DNA of 64,000 nt from Tetrapyrgos nigripes (GCA_013368315.1 JAACJM010000095.1:186001-250000), one strand, 5' to 3'; positions 44,479-57,286 are shown, counted from the first letter of the stretch. Notes: generated by a model not told the origin, from the letters alone. Numbers and translations are program-made.

Positions 44479-47286
44479 TCACTCCTCTACTTCACTTTCA
44501 AGTACATGCGCAACGAGTAATCCCCCAGCCGCAGATTTTTTAGTGCTCTTGATCACAGCATTCACAAACAGAGAGTCGCCCGTAAGCTTGGCCTCCGCAA
44601 ATCCTTCGTCCTTCGATCGCTTCCCACCGGCCCTTGATCCAAAGTCGAGATAGGATTTCCAAACACATTCAGAAGTTTCGTGAGAGGAAGTGCCTTGTAC
44701 AACAATATCAGTCCAAACTGAAGATCCTTGGAGCCCAAATGCGATGTGAAGGAGTGAGCTACCCCATCGGTATGTAAGTAGGCGGAATGTAGGATAACTG
44801 CATTCCTTCAGATCATCGGGATGTGGTCGGAAGATGGTAGCATAGGCCATATCTTGGGTAATCCTACCAAAGGGATCAGGTGGAAAAATCCCTTGGAACT
44901 CGAGATGATAATCGGAGGAGTCTGCACTCAACATGGGATGAACTATTACACCCAAATCAGGGAGTTGCAATGGACCAGTCCAGAAGCGAATTTCTGGGTC
45001 ATCTTTTGCAAGATAACCAACGTCTATCTTCTCCTGTGAATCTCCTCTCCTCTCAGACATAATCATTATGTAGTTTCCGCTTTTCAGTTTCCCTAGATGT
45101 GCATCCCCTAGAATGGAACTTCCTCTGATCCAACTGTCATCAGTAGCCAGGGAAGGCCGGTCATTTACACACTCGATGGAGAAAGAATCTCCAGTTGTCT
45201 GAGACCGGTACAGAACCTCCCCAGCTTTATATAGTCCATCCAAAGATAGAGAAATTGTATGTTCATCAATGCTAGAGATCTCGCTGGAAATACTGCCTTG
45301 CAAGAAGTCCCAAGCTGATCGAAGAAGTTCAATTTCATACTGTGATGTCGGCCTGGATGTATTCGAGGCTCAGACCCTTTGCCCTGTGATGAGATGCTCT
45401 GTGACAGTGAGCTCTCAAATTTCATCCATTGGTGGTGGTGAGGTTGTCAAGAATACTTCCTCTGCATAACACTGTACATATTGATGTCCACTTGTCTTTT
45501 GGAGATAAATGGTCAAGTGGCTACCACCTCTTGTGGACTGGCAAAGTAGGTGTGCAAGGAAGATGGGTTTGCCAAAGTGCTCGGAGCTGGAAGGGATGGG
45601 ATTGAGAGGAAGATGGATATGCAGGCAATTGTTATTGAAGGAATAGGATGATTTGTTGCTGATGAGTTCCACATTTGAAGCCTGCACATTGCCTGACATC
45701 CTAAATTCATAGGATGATTGAGCTAGCAAACCCCTTGTCTTGACTTTCCTGACCAGCATGAAGGGTGATTCCCTGGCCAGTGCCGGTGCCGCAACCCAAG
45801 CGAGGATGCTGTGATCATCAGAAATCCTGATAATCTCTGGCTGTAGCCGCATGAAGGCTTTGACCCCACCCTCCCCATAAATCGGCGACATACTGACATC
45901 AAAAATCCCCAACAACAATATGCTTGGTCCTCTGGCCATGTAGTCTCTCGAAACGCAGCCCATGACATCCTCTGAGTGACACTGTATTCATCTATAATCT
46001 GTCCCTTGAACACATCCACTGGGATGCCAGTAACCACCGAGACTACTTTCCGCAAGCCCCATCTGGTCCCAATCCTTTCCCAGTCCTTATCCAAAAATAC
46101 AACATACTCAGGTGTGAGCAACTCCTGAAGCGTCCAACCTCTCCTGAACCATCTACTGTCTCTGAAGTTAGATTTCTCATTTTGAGGATGATACTCTCCA
46201 GAGACATCAGATAGGTAGACGTAACAAATTGCTGTGTCCTCATAATACTGGTACATTGAGTTGAGCGCTTCAGAGAGCTCGGCACTGCTTTCCTTGTTGA
46301 TACAACATGAGTCAATCCAGATCCAATTATGAGGCTGAATGAAATGAGGCTGAGTTTCTTACACTCTTTCTGCGTGTGGCTATGTTTAAGTGTTCCTGAT
46401 TTTACCCGTCCGCTTCATTCCGCGTAATCTTCCATGTGATTTTCGTTTTGTTTGTTGTTGCTTTTCTTCTGCTTTGTTTTGCTTCCATACATATGTCATT
46501 TGTTTGTTCGGAAGCTGTAGGCAAACAACCTGTTTTCGCTTTCTCTTCTTTCTCTTCCCTCTTCACTTTCTGATTTTAGACTTTGCCCTTGCTTTTTATT
46601 CTCGAATCGCAGCATGTGAGACTATTTTCGCCAGGTTTCTTCCTCACTTAGTGCCTCTATGTCTCCCGGTCCGACCGTGCCTACTCCTTCCTGCCATTCC
46701 TGAATCAAGCTTACATCTTTCCACTATTGACAAAGTCTGTTCTACCTTTGAATTTTCTACATGGACTTTTTGTACATGGGTTCTTCAAGTATTCAGATGA
46801 GAAAGGTGGGCTTTGTTATCATAACATATGTTAACTTTCTTGTATTTTCCCTTTCTGTTTCCATTTCCTTCATGTTCTTCCATTTGGATTTTTGTTTTGA
46901 AATGATTGCTGATGAAGTCTCTCATTTCTATAGTCTGTTTCCACATTCTGTATCTCAAAACCTGAAAAATTTCCTTCCGAACTCGAAAATCTGTTTGATG
47001 AGATAGACGTGTTTGACAGCTGAATAAGTTTTGATGAGTGGAGCTGGCCTCGTACCCACCACGTGTAGGGTTGGCCCACACCCCTTTAATCAAAATGATA
47101 GCGACGAGCACAGAGACAAGCGTTCATGACTTTATGAAAGCTGGCTTTGGATTTAGCGACATCAAGGTTCTGGATATCCTGAAAGGTAACCTCTTCCTGC
47201 TCCCAAGTGTGAGAGAGGATAGCATAGCACGGAATATCCATGAAGAACTGCTTGACTGTGAAGTCTTTTGTGTTTAAGAGATGCAT
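44479..47286 (-). pseudogene. HET-domain (heterokaryon incompatibility) gene, split and frameshifted
   Basis: The start near 47286 reads MHLLNTKDFTVKQFF and then CYAILSHTWEQEEVTFQDIQ, the usual HET N-terminus. The protein continues across a 760 bp insertion (46328-47087), with YHFD on one side and WIWIDSCCINKES on the other. Further on come YVYLSDVSGE, SRWFRRGWTLQELL and PEDQAYC. Near 45920 one T is missing: the HET motif CLLGIFDVSM is regained only after a shift. The next part reads SPIYGEGGVKAFMRLQPEII. A Ser-rich C-terminal region, after a stop near 45415, runs to 44479. HET proteins trigger cell death after fusion of incompatible hyphae; this copy cannot make a full product. The C-terminal 274 residues might be a separate surviving frame. 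Confidence 0.8.
46328..47087. mobile_element. 760 bp insertion in the HET gene, TSD AAT (dispersed repeat family)
   Basis: The insertion interrupts the HET reading frame exactly between YHFD and WIWID. A 3 bp duplication AAT (46325-46327 and 47088-47090) flanks it. It begins TATGAGGCTG and ends GGCCCACACCCCTTT. A second member at 52037-52294 begins TACGAGGCCG, ends GGCCCACACCCTCTT and has its own 3 bp duplication, CAT. A third start sits at 47516. No transposase is visible. The short duplication would fit a PIF/Harbinger- or CACTA-related non-autonomous element, but long inverted repeats are not apparent. Confidence 0.75.
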
Positions 47287-47515
47287 AGCGGAGGAAGTAT
47301 TGAGAGTCAACCTGAAAAATGAAGTGTTAAAAGAAATCCTGAGGAAAGAGTGTCGAGTACTTACTGTAGTGAGGGTTCAGGACAATCTGTTGAGAAAGCT
47401 TAACCACAGCTTAGATCTTTATACACTGTTTATAGACACTGCACGATCACCAGAGCTGTCACCATAACTACGGCTCAGTTTAGAACGAACTGTCAATATA
47501 ATTCATGAGCTTGAT

Positions 47516-47580
47516 TACGAGGCCAAATGAAATGAGGCTGAGTTCTTTACACTCTGTTTCTGCATGTGGCAGTGCATATT
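47516..47580. repeat. partial copy of the HET-insertion repeat
   Basis: TACGAGGCCAAATGAAATG followed by AGGCTGAGTTCTTTACACTC matches the left end of the elements at 46328 and 52037. The right end is not found, so this is a truncated copy or its 3' part has diverged. Confidence 0.6.
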
Positions 47581-47859
47581 CATCTCGTCTCCTCCTGTGC
47601 TGTTGTTTCCGGTTTCCTCCTTGCCAATATCTGCACTTCTATTTCTTAACATGACTAATTATCTTGGCGGCGTGTCGTTGAGGGGATTTTGAGACAAGGA
47701 TTATAGGAGAATCACCCTGGGTATAATTTGCATGAAACAAACGAGGCTCGGCTCAGCAGTGCCGTACATAAAGTAAATATTGTAGTATATGTAAACAAGA
47801 CAAGAAAATGAAAATGGGAGAGGAGGGCAGGTAGCTCGAGAAATGGCTAGTGCTGCTAG

Positions 47860-47998
47860 ACTCGTAAGTAAGAGTGAAAAGATGAAGCGATATATGATAT
47901 GTACCTGAGAGACTCGTGAGTAGTAAGAGTGAAAAGATGAAGTGATATATGATATGTACCTGAGAGACTCGTGAGTAGTAAGAGTGAAAAGATGAAGA
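47860..47998. repeat. 55 bp tandem repeat, about 2.6 copies
   Basis: Units of 52, 55 and about 32 bp (from 47860, 47912 and 47967) share ACTCGTGAGTAGTAAGAGTG and GATATATGATATGTACCTGA. The array is followed by AG-rich sequence to about 48170. There is no coding meaning. Confidence 0.8.
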
Positions 47999-48129
47999 AT
48001 GAATAGGATGAGTCTCTCAGGGGTATAAGTATGGGAATACTCGAAACAGGAGAAAGAAATGTGTATGAAGATAAATTAGAAACATGCAGAAGGAAATTGG
48101 AGACGTGTATGAGAACTCGAGACAAAACA

Positions 48130-49235
48130 AATTACTGAGACGAAGAGAGAAAGGAAATGTGTGTGGGGAATGTGCAATGAGGGTCCTGCGTGAGAGGTAT
48201 GGGCCACAGAGGCATACGAGATAAGCGTGGACAGCCCTGAGGTCCTGCGTGAGAAGTAAATGATAGGGGATGGATGAAATCCAAGGTGGTACTTACAGCG
48301 ATGATTAGATCTTTATAAAATAGCTTTAAAATACTACCAAACAACATCGTTGTCCAAATATCTTTGCGACCGGTAACAAAAGTTTCCAACCTTAATCTTT
48401 CATCTTTGTTGTCTTTTTTCCTGTCGATCTATTTGTCTTGTTCTTTTTGATTGCTTTCCTTTCTCTTTTGCTCTCTTTCATTTTTTGTTATCTTTCTCCC
48501 TCTCAATATATTGTCTTGTTCTTCATCCCTTGCTTTTTTTCTTTGTTCTTCTGTTTTCCTCACAATTTCTTCTTCTATGTCTTGTTTTCTCTGCTAGCTC
48601 CTTTTCTTGTCTTCTCTCCTTTCCTCATGATTCCTTTGCCTTGCTCTTCTCTGCTCTTTTTTTTCGACCTTTTAACTTTCAATTCGAGAATTTACACATA
48701 ATTGAACCAGCATAGGTATATGCTTACAGCCTTGTTTGTTTTATTTCTCGTCTCAATCTTCTTCGAATCAATCATTCATGAGGCTTGCTTCCCTTATTTC
48801 TCTTCCCTTTGATTTTGACTGAGTTTGCTCAAACATATATTACTTTTTCCTCTTCATATTCTGGTCTTTCAAATTCTTCAACTCTCTGGTCTGAGCTTTA
48901 CATAATGTTCCAGGCTGATGCCAAACAAATGTCTATTTAGGCTTTCGCAGCAACACTGATCTCACAGTTCACTGCCAGCTTGTGTCTCCACATACTTTCT
49001 TCATTCTAGTACCTCTTTTATCAGCCAACTTTGGCTTTAAAGGCTCTATCTCTAGGCAGATTCTCTTCTGGAACCAGCATACCTATGCCTGCTCCCAATG
49101 AGCCACTGCCAGCCAGGCTATACACTATAAGCCAAAGCCCAATATGCAGCCACTTGACAGACTATCGATGGCTCAGCTTTTATTTTCTACCCTTATGCTT
49201 GGGATACCTAAACTTTTCTGGCACATAGTGCTCTC
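48130..49235. other. T/C-rich low-complexity stretch, no gene
   Basis: 48400-48700 is strongly pyrimidine-rich on the plus strand, and the translated frames there are hydrophobic only because of base composition. GGTCCTGCGTGAGA occurs twice (48181 and 48241). Nothing else stands out. Confidence 0.45.
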
Positions 49236-49977
49236 TCATAGCCACCAGAAGTCATACCATGTATTGAAAAACTGGGTGATGTTAATGACCTCCAGCTTTG
49301 TCAGTCTCTGTCCAAGTTTGGTTTTGGCTGCTTGGATGTTGTCCCTGATGTTGTTCCTGAGCTCATCGAGGAGAGGCTGGACCACTGCATCTAGCATTGT
49401 GACCTGCACTGGGGCAACAGCATGGGTGAGTTGGTGGTTGTACACCAAGAGGTGACCAAGGTCATCCATGCTTACATATGAGGCTGTCTCAATCAGCAAC
49501 CAAAAGAACATCCTTGAAGACATGAAAGATCGCTCACTCCTGTCTGTTTTTGCCCCATGTAGCAATCTCTCCAGCATCCCAAGGTCCTGGGTGGTAGGTG
49601 GATTTGCCACATTGGGGACGTAGGCCACAGGAGAAGGCTGTGTAAGAACATGTGTGTGATCATGTGAAAGTGGTGTAATTTTAGAAGTATCATACATTCC
49701 TGAATCTCTGCCAATCAGAGAGGACATCCAACTGCCATCTTAATAAATATCTTTTTCTCCGGAACTAGTGCATTGTTGTTTGGACCTTCATAGGCCCGGT
49801 AATAATGCCAGAGTTCATTCCCAGCGAGTCCTTCAATTGAAGCCTTGGTGTCAAGATTGCGTAAAACAATGGACGGATGGCATTCCCCATGGGCAAGCTA
49901 GGGCATTTGTCAGTCATTGACATGAGGAGGATACTAGCAGCATTGACTGACTGTTCATGTACCCCAAGGCTTGGTGC
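49236..49977 (-). pseudogene. fragmented gene of unknown family
   Basis: Two adjoining minus-strand pieces look like real protein. The upstream piece (about 49900-49735) reads CHPSIVLRNLDTKASIEGLA, then GNELWHYYRAYEGPNNNALV, and reaches IFIKMAVG. The downstream piece (49727-49236) reads in another frame, with regular sequence such as LGMLERLLHGAKTDRSERS and LDELRNNIRDNIQAAKTKLG. The frame changes near 49735, so this is probably a broken or partly spliced gene. I do not recognise the family. Confidence 0.4.
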
Positions 49978-52036
49978 CATCTCTCAGTGGAACTTCTAGG
50001 AAAGGCCCGTTGGGATACGCCATGTTTCTAACCTGTGCAGACAACATTCAGAGTTACTTGTTATGGTCCAGCCATTCCCTGTTTTACAGTGACAGGTTTA
50101 TTTGGTGCCCGCTCCTATTCCTATTTTCTCTCCTGGGCTCGCAACTTCTCTCTTGCCATTGTCCCTACTAAATGATTTTTTTTATTCACCTAGGATCGTG
50201 ACACTCTGCCTACAATGCCAGCCTTCCTCAATTTTCTTGAGGGAGCCCAAAAACTTGAAGAGTTATCCCTTCTACATGCTGGCCTGCTTCTTCCTGATAA
50301 ATTCAACCTGTACTTATCAGATAACCATCGTCTCAGGATGAGAACAGAATCTCACGAATTATTTTCCTCCCCAACCTTCGCAAACTCAACCTAGGCTTCT
50401 TCTCTGAAAAGAGTTACATCACTCGCTTACTCTCCCATCTTTCAATTTCCCCAGAAACAAACATATACATGTGCGGAGGTGTAAGATTGTAACCTAAACT
50501 GCTCCTCAATTTACTTCACATCTGGCAAATGTGCAAAGTATAACAACGTGGTTTTCAACCATCAACCTGAAGTAACAGCGATCCCAAGTCCAATGCAGTT
50601 GAGAAATTGCAAAGGTGCTCAAAGAGGTGTGTACTTCTAAAGTGAGTTACTTGCATATTCAGGATGAATACATAGCTTCAAGGAAACAAGAGCCATGTAT
50701 GATATTCCATTGTTAGAAGAGGGATTATTACTACAGGAAGGAATAATTTATGTACCAGAGCCTGTGGCCTCATACTTGCCATGCATAGCATTGGCCCACA
50801 TCACTTTCATGATTGATTACACGGTTCTAACAGCTTTTCATCATGATGATCAGTCACTACACGTTCTTCAGCCAAAAATACAATCCTGTATTTCCCTCGG
50901 CCAGCTACAGTAACCTTCACTAACTCGGATGAGGTATGTCTTCCAGCGTCAGCCATGCTGGCACATGCACCCCAAAATATGCTGTGCTAAAGAGGCCAAA
51001 AATAAAATCCGACACTTTGGTCATTTTTCAGTGATTTTCGACACTTCTGCAAGATTTTCATGCTCTGCTGACACTTTCAAGTGTGACGTGTGACAAGTGG
51101 CTTTGTCGAGACCTTTCTGAGACTACCGAACCTTTTCAGTGTTGAACTTTCAGCGTGACATGATGCTGGTCCTTTTCCGAGTTCTTTGTGAGCTACTTTC
51201 GGTCACTTTAACACATGTATAACAACTAGACTGAGAGTTCGACACCGTAACAAAGAGAGTATGAGATGTTAAGCCATTTAGCGGCATCTCGCAGTCCACT
51301 CGGGGTTTGAATTCAAACCAGCATTTATTTTATCCTTCCTTTTCCCTTAGTGAACAGACCATGAATGGTGTAAAAAACTGAGATTGGTGGGTGTACTACA
51401 CTGACTCGGAGGGATGGTTTGATTCCATATCCATTTCTAAGCTCTTTCCGTTCTTCACGGCTTTTATTTTATCCTTCCTTTTCCCTTCGTGAATGGGCCA
51501 CAAGCCAGCAATGACAATGAATAGTGTAAAACCAAGGAGATTTGTGGGTGTAGGCAATGTATAAATATTAATGCTGAAGATTACACGATATGGCTTTAAT
51601 GCCCCCTGTAAGTATGTTGGGCTTTTCTAATTGTACACCAATCCAAATATACGCTTTGCTGGTCTATTCAAGTGTTCAGATCCTCCAGTTTGACATGGAA
51701 TAGGTTATTTATGTTACAAATACATGCGTGTACTCCTTTGCATATCCAGAGAAAATTGATTTTGACCGCACTGACACAATTGTACCTATTCAGGACTCAG
51801 AATCAAAATTTCACACCTGCTTAAGTGCGTAGCTCACTGCCAGGATCGATACTGATCGCACTGACACAAGTGTACCTATTCAGGACTCAGAAGTAAATTT
51901 TCAGGACCCAGGATCAATTTTTAATTACTGCTTAGGCGCGTAGCTCACTGCCAGAATCAATTTTGACTGCACTGACATGACTGCTGATTCAGGACCCAAG
52001 ATTAATGTTGCATGACTGCGTACATGCGTATCTCAT

Positions 52037-52294
52037 TACGAGGCCGAAGAATGAGGCTGAGTTCTTTACACTCGGTTTCTGCTTGTGGCTATGTCTAATT
52101 GGTGCCCCGGTTATTCCCAGTGTATTCCTTCCGATTTTACCCATTTCTGAACCCCTAGCCCCTGAGTGTGATTTTGTCCGTCGGTTTTTTGCACCTAACT
52201 GTATCATTCTGTCCTTGGCAGCATCAAAATAAAATGATGTGTGCTTCACCAGGCCTCGTACTCGCCACACCTCGGTGCTGGCCCACACCCTCTT
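52037..52294. mobile_element. 258 bp repeat, relative of the HET-gene insertion
   Basis: Starts TACGAGGCCG, ends CCCACACCCTCTT and is flanked by CAT on both sides (52034-52036 and 52295-52297). It shares AATGAGGCTGAGTTCTTTAC and the CTGGCCCACACC end with the 760 bp insertion at 46328-47087, of which it looks like an internal-deletion derivative. It lies inside outer element A. Confidence 0.7.
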
Positions 52295-53925
52295 CATTGC
52301 AATAATCAAGCCTGACCTTACTGATGTCACTGTACTGGTTCAGGACCCAGGATTAATTTTGCAACTGGCACTGAATGGATTCTTCGAAGAAGAGAAAGCC
52401 AATCAGTGGTAGTTGATGAATAGAAGAAGTTTGGTTGAAAAAAGAATTGTCCAGTGAAAGAAAATGAAAGTTACCATTAAGAAAACCTATGGCCAAGTGC
52501 AGCGTGAGCTGGGGAAGTGGGCGGGTGAGATGGACATGCAAACAACATGTAAAAGCGATGCACGGCCCTGAGCCGGCAGGTGAACAGTCATCCATTTAAA
52601 CTCCGAAATGCTGTGGAATGAATGCTGTGGAATGGCTAGTATTCTTAGCGGCGCAACTTGTGCGCCAGTCCCCGACTCCGTCGTAAGCCCAATTGAACTC
52701 AGCAGCAGTTCATCAAGTTGAGGTTCGAAAATCATGTCATTCGGTCACGGTGTTAAACTGGGTCAGACGTATATGCAAGTTCCCTGGACCCTGACAGTAC
52801 TAGTACTCACTACTAGCAGCATAGCTCCAAAAACATTTCCACTCATGCACCATAAAGCAGCCCACACAATTGACCAATTAACACTCCGCAGTATAGGACC
52901 ATTACTCTCCATGTCTTCAAACTCAGGCCACCAATCTCATTCCTCCAAAAACTGTGGTCGATACAAATCAATGGGATCAAAAATTAGGATTTGTGATGAT
53001 TGTTGGTTACATCCGGAGTCGGAATGAATTGATCGGTTCTGACAGCACCCAGACTGAACCATTGAATATAAAACCTTTTCACCGAACAGACGACAAAAGC
53101 CCTCACTGAAAGCGCGGTCCATTACTTGACACTTTGCTTCATATTCGTGAGCAAACAAGAAAGCTGTAGACGAAATTCTCTGAATAAAGTAGCTTTTCGG
53201 CAATAACATTGGCTTTGAAATGAGCTCTCAATATTTTAGATTGCTTGTTCGGAGCTGTATGGTCTACTACACGCTGGTGGAGATGCAATAGGTCGATAGC
53301 AGACAAAAGTTGCAAGAGCTCTGACAACGTTGAGCAAGGAATAATGGGCACACGCTGGCAGCAAGACCGAGGCATTGCGAGAGAGTCATGGTGGTAAAGC
53401 GTAGAAGGCAATGGAACGCTGAAAACAATGACCTCATGCGGGAATCGCCGTTTAAAATTTCAGAACCCGAATTTGTTGATCGATCGGTGGGACACGTCCC
53501 TCCTCCTGTCCCTTCGGTCCGGAGTCGGGGACCGGCGAACTTTGCATCTACTCGAGAGCTATAAAGGTTGAACACAAGTCAAATAGATATCAGAAGTAGA
53601 AAATGTGTATAAGACACTCGAAGGTCTTGGAAAAGGACCAGGTGTCACGTCATGCTGAAAGTTCGACACTGAAAAAGTTCGGTAGTCTCAGACAGTGTTT
53701 GCTGTAAGGGCTAAGCCTTACATATGCTAAGGGCTTAAGTACTTAAGGGTCTTAAGCCATAACGGTATTGGCAACCCTTAAGTAATGTGAATTTCCCCCA
53801 AATTTTTTTAGTAGACTACTGATGATGACATTGACATGGATTCCAACTTCCTCGACCCAGTACCACAGCTGCCGGCCGGTAGTTGGTTACCTCGTTCCCT
53901 AGCATTATTATTCGGTGGGCATCCA

Positions 53926-56900
53926 TAGTGATGTGCAGGCCTGGGCTTGGCCTGAAGCCCGGGCTTGGCCTGAAGCCCGGGCTTGGGCCTGGTTTGGAAG
54001 GGCTCAGGCTTCAAAAAATTTGAGCCCAAGCCCTAAGCCAAAGCTCAATGCAGGCCTGGTCTGGCTTGGGCCTGAGCCAAGGCTTTAACTATTAAAACTT
54101 GATCCGGACAGTAGTCAAACAATGTGCAAGGAAATTTATGAAATGAGACTGTAACTATACTATTACATCCTCCCATTCGTTGTCATTGTCACTATCACTC
54201 TCGGGATGCCATATTTCAATGTAAGTATTATTCTTCAAGAGTTCTTCACGCTCCTCAATAATCTCCAATTCTTCTTTAACATCTTGCACCTTGAACGCGT
54301 ACTCGGTTTTAGACGTTGCGTGCTCCCAATAAATCAAGTCATGTTTGATTAGGCATTTGAGAAATTGCAAAGCTTCTACGATATCGCTTTTGAGGCGATT
54401 CCGACGCTTTGTGATCACCAAGCCACCTCCCGAAAAAGCCCGTTCACTTGAGACAGATGATCCCATAATGGCAAGATAATCTCGGGCAAGTGAGCTCCAC
54501 GTAGGATACATTGCCGTTCTCATCTACGCACGAAGCAGAAGTCAGTACTATCATGATCATCCAAAATGAGGAACAGACTCACTCCCCACCACTTGACTAT
54601 GGACACTCCTTCGGGTACTGAGTCAATTGTACTCAAGTACAGATTAAACTCGCTGCGCCAAGGTTCTACCCCACCGGTAGTCCGGACAGGTTCCTGAGTT
54701 GGCATGTCGACTTCATCACCCTCATCATCAGAGACTTCTCGTAGCAAAGTACTGTTTGTTTTAGTGAGCTTTGCCTTTTGTGTACCAGTTAGGCTTGTCT
54801 GATTTATTTGTTCGTAGCGTTCCTTGAACTAAAAATCCAGTTCAATACAATTGATGTTTTGAGAGGCAGAGGTTGAATACTTACAATTTTTTCGGTGAAT
54901 GTGGTGACCTTTTTACGTTCATCCTCGCTCCAGTTCATCTGGAAGTAATGCATCTTCTGGCGGGGATCAAGCACTGTGCACATAACCCATGTAAGTACAG
55001 TAAAGAAAACCACAAAGCCTGAAAGATAATCACCCATTGAGAAGACATATGCATCTGAGTCAGATGTCTTGTTGTAATAGCCTTCTAACTTCTCAATACC
55101 TGCTTCCAGTGCATTAGTGAATGCAGCATATTTTGGTCTACTGGTGTGCTTCTCCCAGGCGTTGTGAAGTTTTTCAAGTGCCAGAAGGGCGTTATGCAGA
55201 GTCGGGTCATGTTCAGACGAAAAGGCTTGCTGAGCCTTGTCTGCATGCTACAAAATCAAGGTCAAAACTCGAAGTTTTCAGAGTATTTAATCGACTTACT
55301 GCCAAAAGATCAATGAGAGTATTGACTTGAATCCATTCGTCATCAGTTAAAGCCAGCCTGTCTATTTTACGCCTTTTGGTAAGATCTTTCTCCTTCCGTG
55401 CAAGTTCATAGAGAAATTCCCTGATAAACTAATAAATAGGCAGCTAATGAGTATGATGTACAAGTATAAAAGTCTGACAACAAAGTTATGTACCATTTGA
55501 GAGATGTACTCACTAAGAGTTGTTTGCGAAGAGCAGTGAGATTTTTCTTAAACAAATTGATAATCGCACGTCGTGTTGCTTTCCAACCAGGAATTTTGAC
55601 ACCGTTGGTTGCACGGGCTGCTATATCAATCATGTTTTGGAATTTGGGATGATGAATAGCGTCTACAGGCTACGAAATTGCATATGGTCAAAAATTACTC
55701 AATAATGAGAAGAAAATCATACCTGGTTTGTCTCCACAAGCCACTCAATTGCTGCCTCCAGGAAAAGCTCATCAGAGTAGGGAACCACAGTCTCTTTTGG
55801 GAGTAAAGGCTGTACGTGTCTGTCTAGCGTGCTCTGAGATTCTTCCATCTCTTTGCGGCGAGCTTGAGTGTCAATAGGAAGCATTGAGACAAAACCATTA
55901 GCTTTTGCCCAGTTACGATATTTGCCCTAAAGTTGATCTGACTGTAAGTAATCAAAAGATAGATAGATAAGGCAAAAAAACATACTGGATGATAACTCTG
56001 CATATGACGGCGGCACGTTGTTGCATCAGCAACATATACTCTCCTAGTTAAGGTTGAATGAGAGTTGGATTCAGTTTAGCAAATGTAAAAGCTTACCTGC
56101 AAACCGTACATTTCCGCTTTGGTTTCTTATCACCATGTACTGAAATCTTCTCGAAGAAATGATTGACATCACAGGTAGGGGAAAGCTTGGGTTGCTCCTC
56201 AACCTCTGACTTGGATACCTCAATGACCATGGCTTCAGGCTGGTTAGATTCCGTGTCAGCATCCTCAGTACTTGACTTAGTCATGACGTTGGAACGCTTT
56301 TCTATGAATACAAAAGCAAATGTCAGTATCCCTATGACCTGGAAAAAATACACATCACATACTTTTGGATGGTTGTTGTGAATTGGTAGCTGTCTTACGC
56401 TTCGTGGTAGCCTTTGCATGTTCCACATTCTCACCGGGTGCTATAGAAAACGAGGATAGTAAGGAGAGATTGCTCAACCAATACTGGAGAACTCACAAGT
56501 ACCATCAGCATTAGTTGCAGAATTAGTCGCTTCAGCTTCAATGCGAGCACGTTGGTGAGCTGTAACTTCTATATCACCAATATTATTGGGATCAGTGACT
56601 TTAGCTGTCGCAACACGAGTGCGCTTGCTAGTAGCAGCAACTGGAGGTGCATTTGGAGTCTGAGTCTCAGACATTTGTGAGATGGGGAATGTTGTATTTC
56701 ATTATTTTGACTTCAAAGCTTTTATACTACATCTTGATGCAGAAAATTTGCGTATCCGAAAGCAGAACTAACCATAATTCGTGCGGGCTGACTCACAAAG
56801 GAACCCTTAACCACCAAAAAACCTGCGGCACCATGTGGAAAGGCGTACTAGTAAGACCACGAACCTAGATAGACCCAATGACCCTGCTTATTGGCGATCC

Positions 56901-57286
56901 ACAAGCCAGTAGTAGCCCATAAACCCTGAAGAGAAGAGGAGAAGATACACAAACACCTATTGCACTAATCAACGGCCGTTGGCTGACTGTCCAGGTACAA
57001 CAAGCAGACGTTTGCCTGACTTACCAAATTTGCGCCGCAAATTTGGCATGTACGATACGACAATGATGCATTAATGATGGGTGTAAGAAAAAGAGCAGCA
57101 ATTTGATGAGGTAATCACGACGCATAGGGTGCAAAGCCCAGGGCCGGCCTCGGGCTTCGGGCTTTCCATATCTACAAGCCAGGCCCTCAGGCCCTCCAAG
57201 CCCAGTGTTGGGCTTGGGCTTGGCCGGGCTTTTTGGGCCTGGTTTGGGCGGGCTTAGGGCTTCAGGCCCGAGCCCGCACATCACTA
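53926..57286 (-). mobile_element. inner element C: structurally complete hAT transposon
   Basis: 3,361 bp with inverted ends TAGTGATGTGCAGGCCTGGGC on the left and TAGTGATGTGCGGGCTCGGGC on the right (reverse complement), flanked by a perfect 8 bp duplication GGCATCCA (53918-53925 and 57287-57294). Subterminal regions (53935-54080 and 57125-57280) are packed with GGCTTGG and GCCCGGGC words, typical transposase-binding arrays of hAT elements. It encodes one spliced transposase on the minus strand that appears uninterrupted. It is the youngest layer of the nest. Confidence 0.92.
54155..56674 (-). CDS. hAT-family transposase with BED zinc finger
   Basis: The start at 56674 (MSETQTPNAPPVAATSKR) lies in an Ala/Thr-rich, poorly conserved N-terminus. 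The BED finger spans an intron: CTVC at the end of one exon (near 56105) and RRHMQSYH in the next (near 56020-55990). The catalytic region follows in short exons (RNWAKANGFVSMLP, DMIDIAARA-like TNGVKIPGWKATRR, DPRQKMHYFQMNW). The C-terminal dimerisation region reads SSVSSERAFSGGG and RRNRLKSDIVEALQFLKC, which is diagnostic for hAT. The last residues are acidic and the stop is at 54155-54157. About nine exons with 50-60 bp introns are needed. I found no premature stop in the exons checked, so this copy may be active. Confidence 0.85.

Noticed and set aside
48438..48715. Hydrophobic open frames that look like membrane proteins
   Set aside because: The region is a T/C-rich tract, so Phe/Leu/Ser runs are expected by composition.
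51270..51320. tRNA-like B box (GGTTTGAATTC) on the plus strand
   Set aside because: Mismatched B box, no acceptable A box and no stems; GGTTTGAATTCAAACC is simply a palindrome.
52734..53575. Plus- and minus-strand frames within element A (for example a Cys-rich peptide near 53300-53400)
   Set aside because: No consistent exon chain or family; lies in transposon interior.
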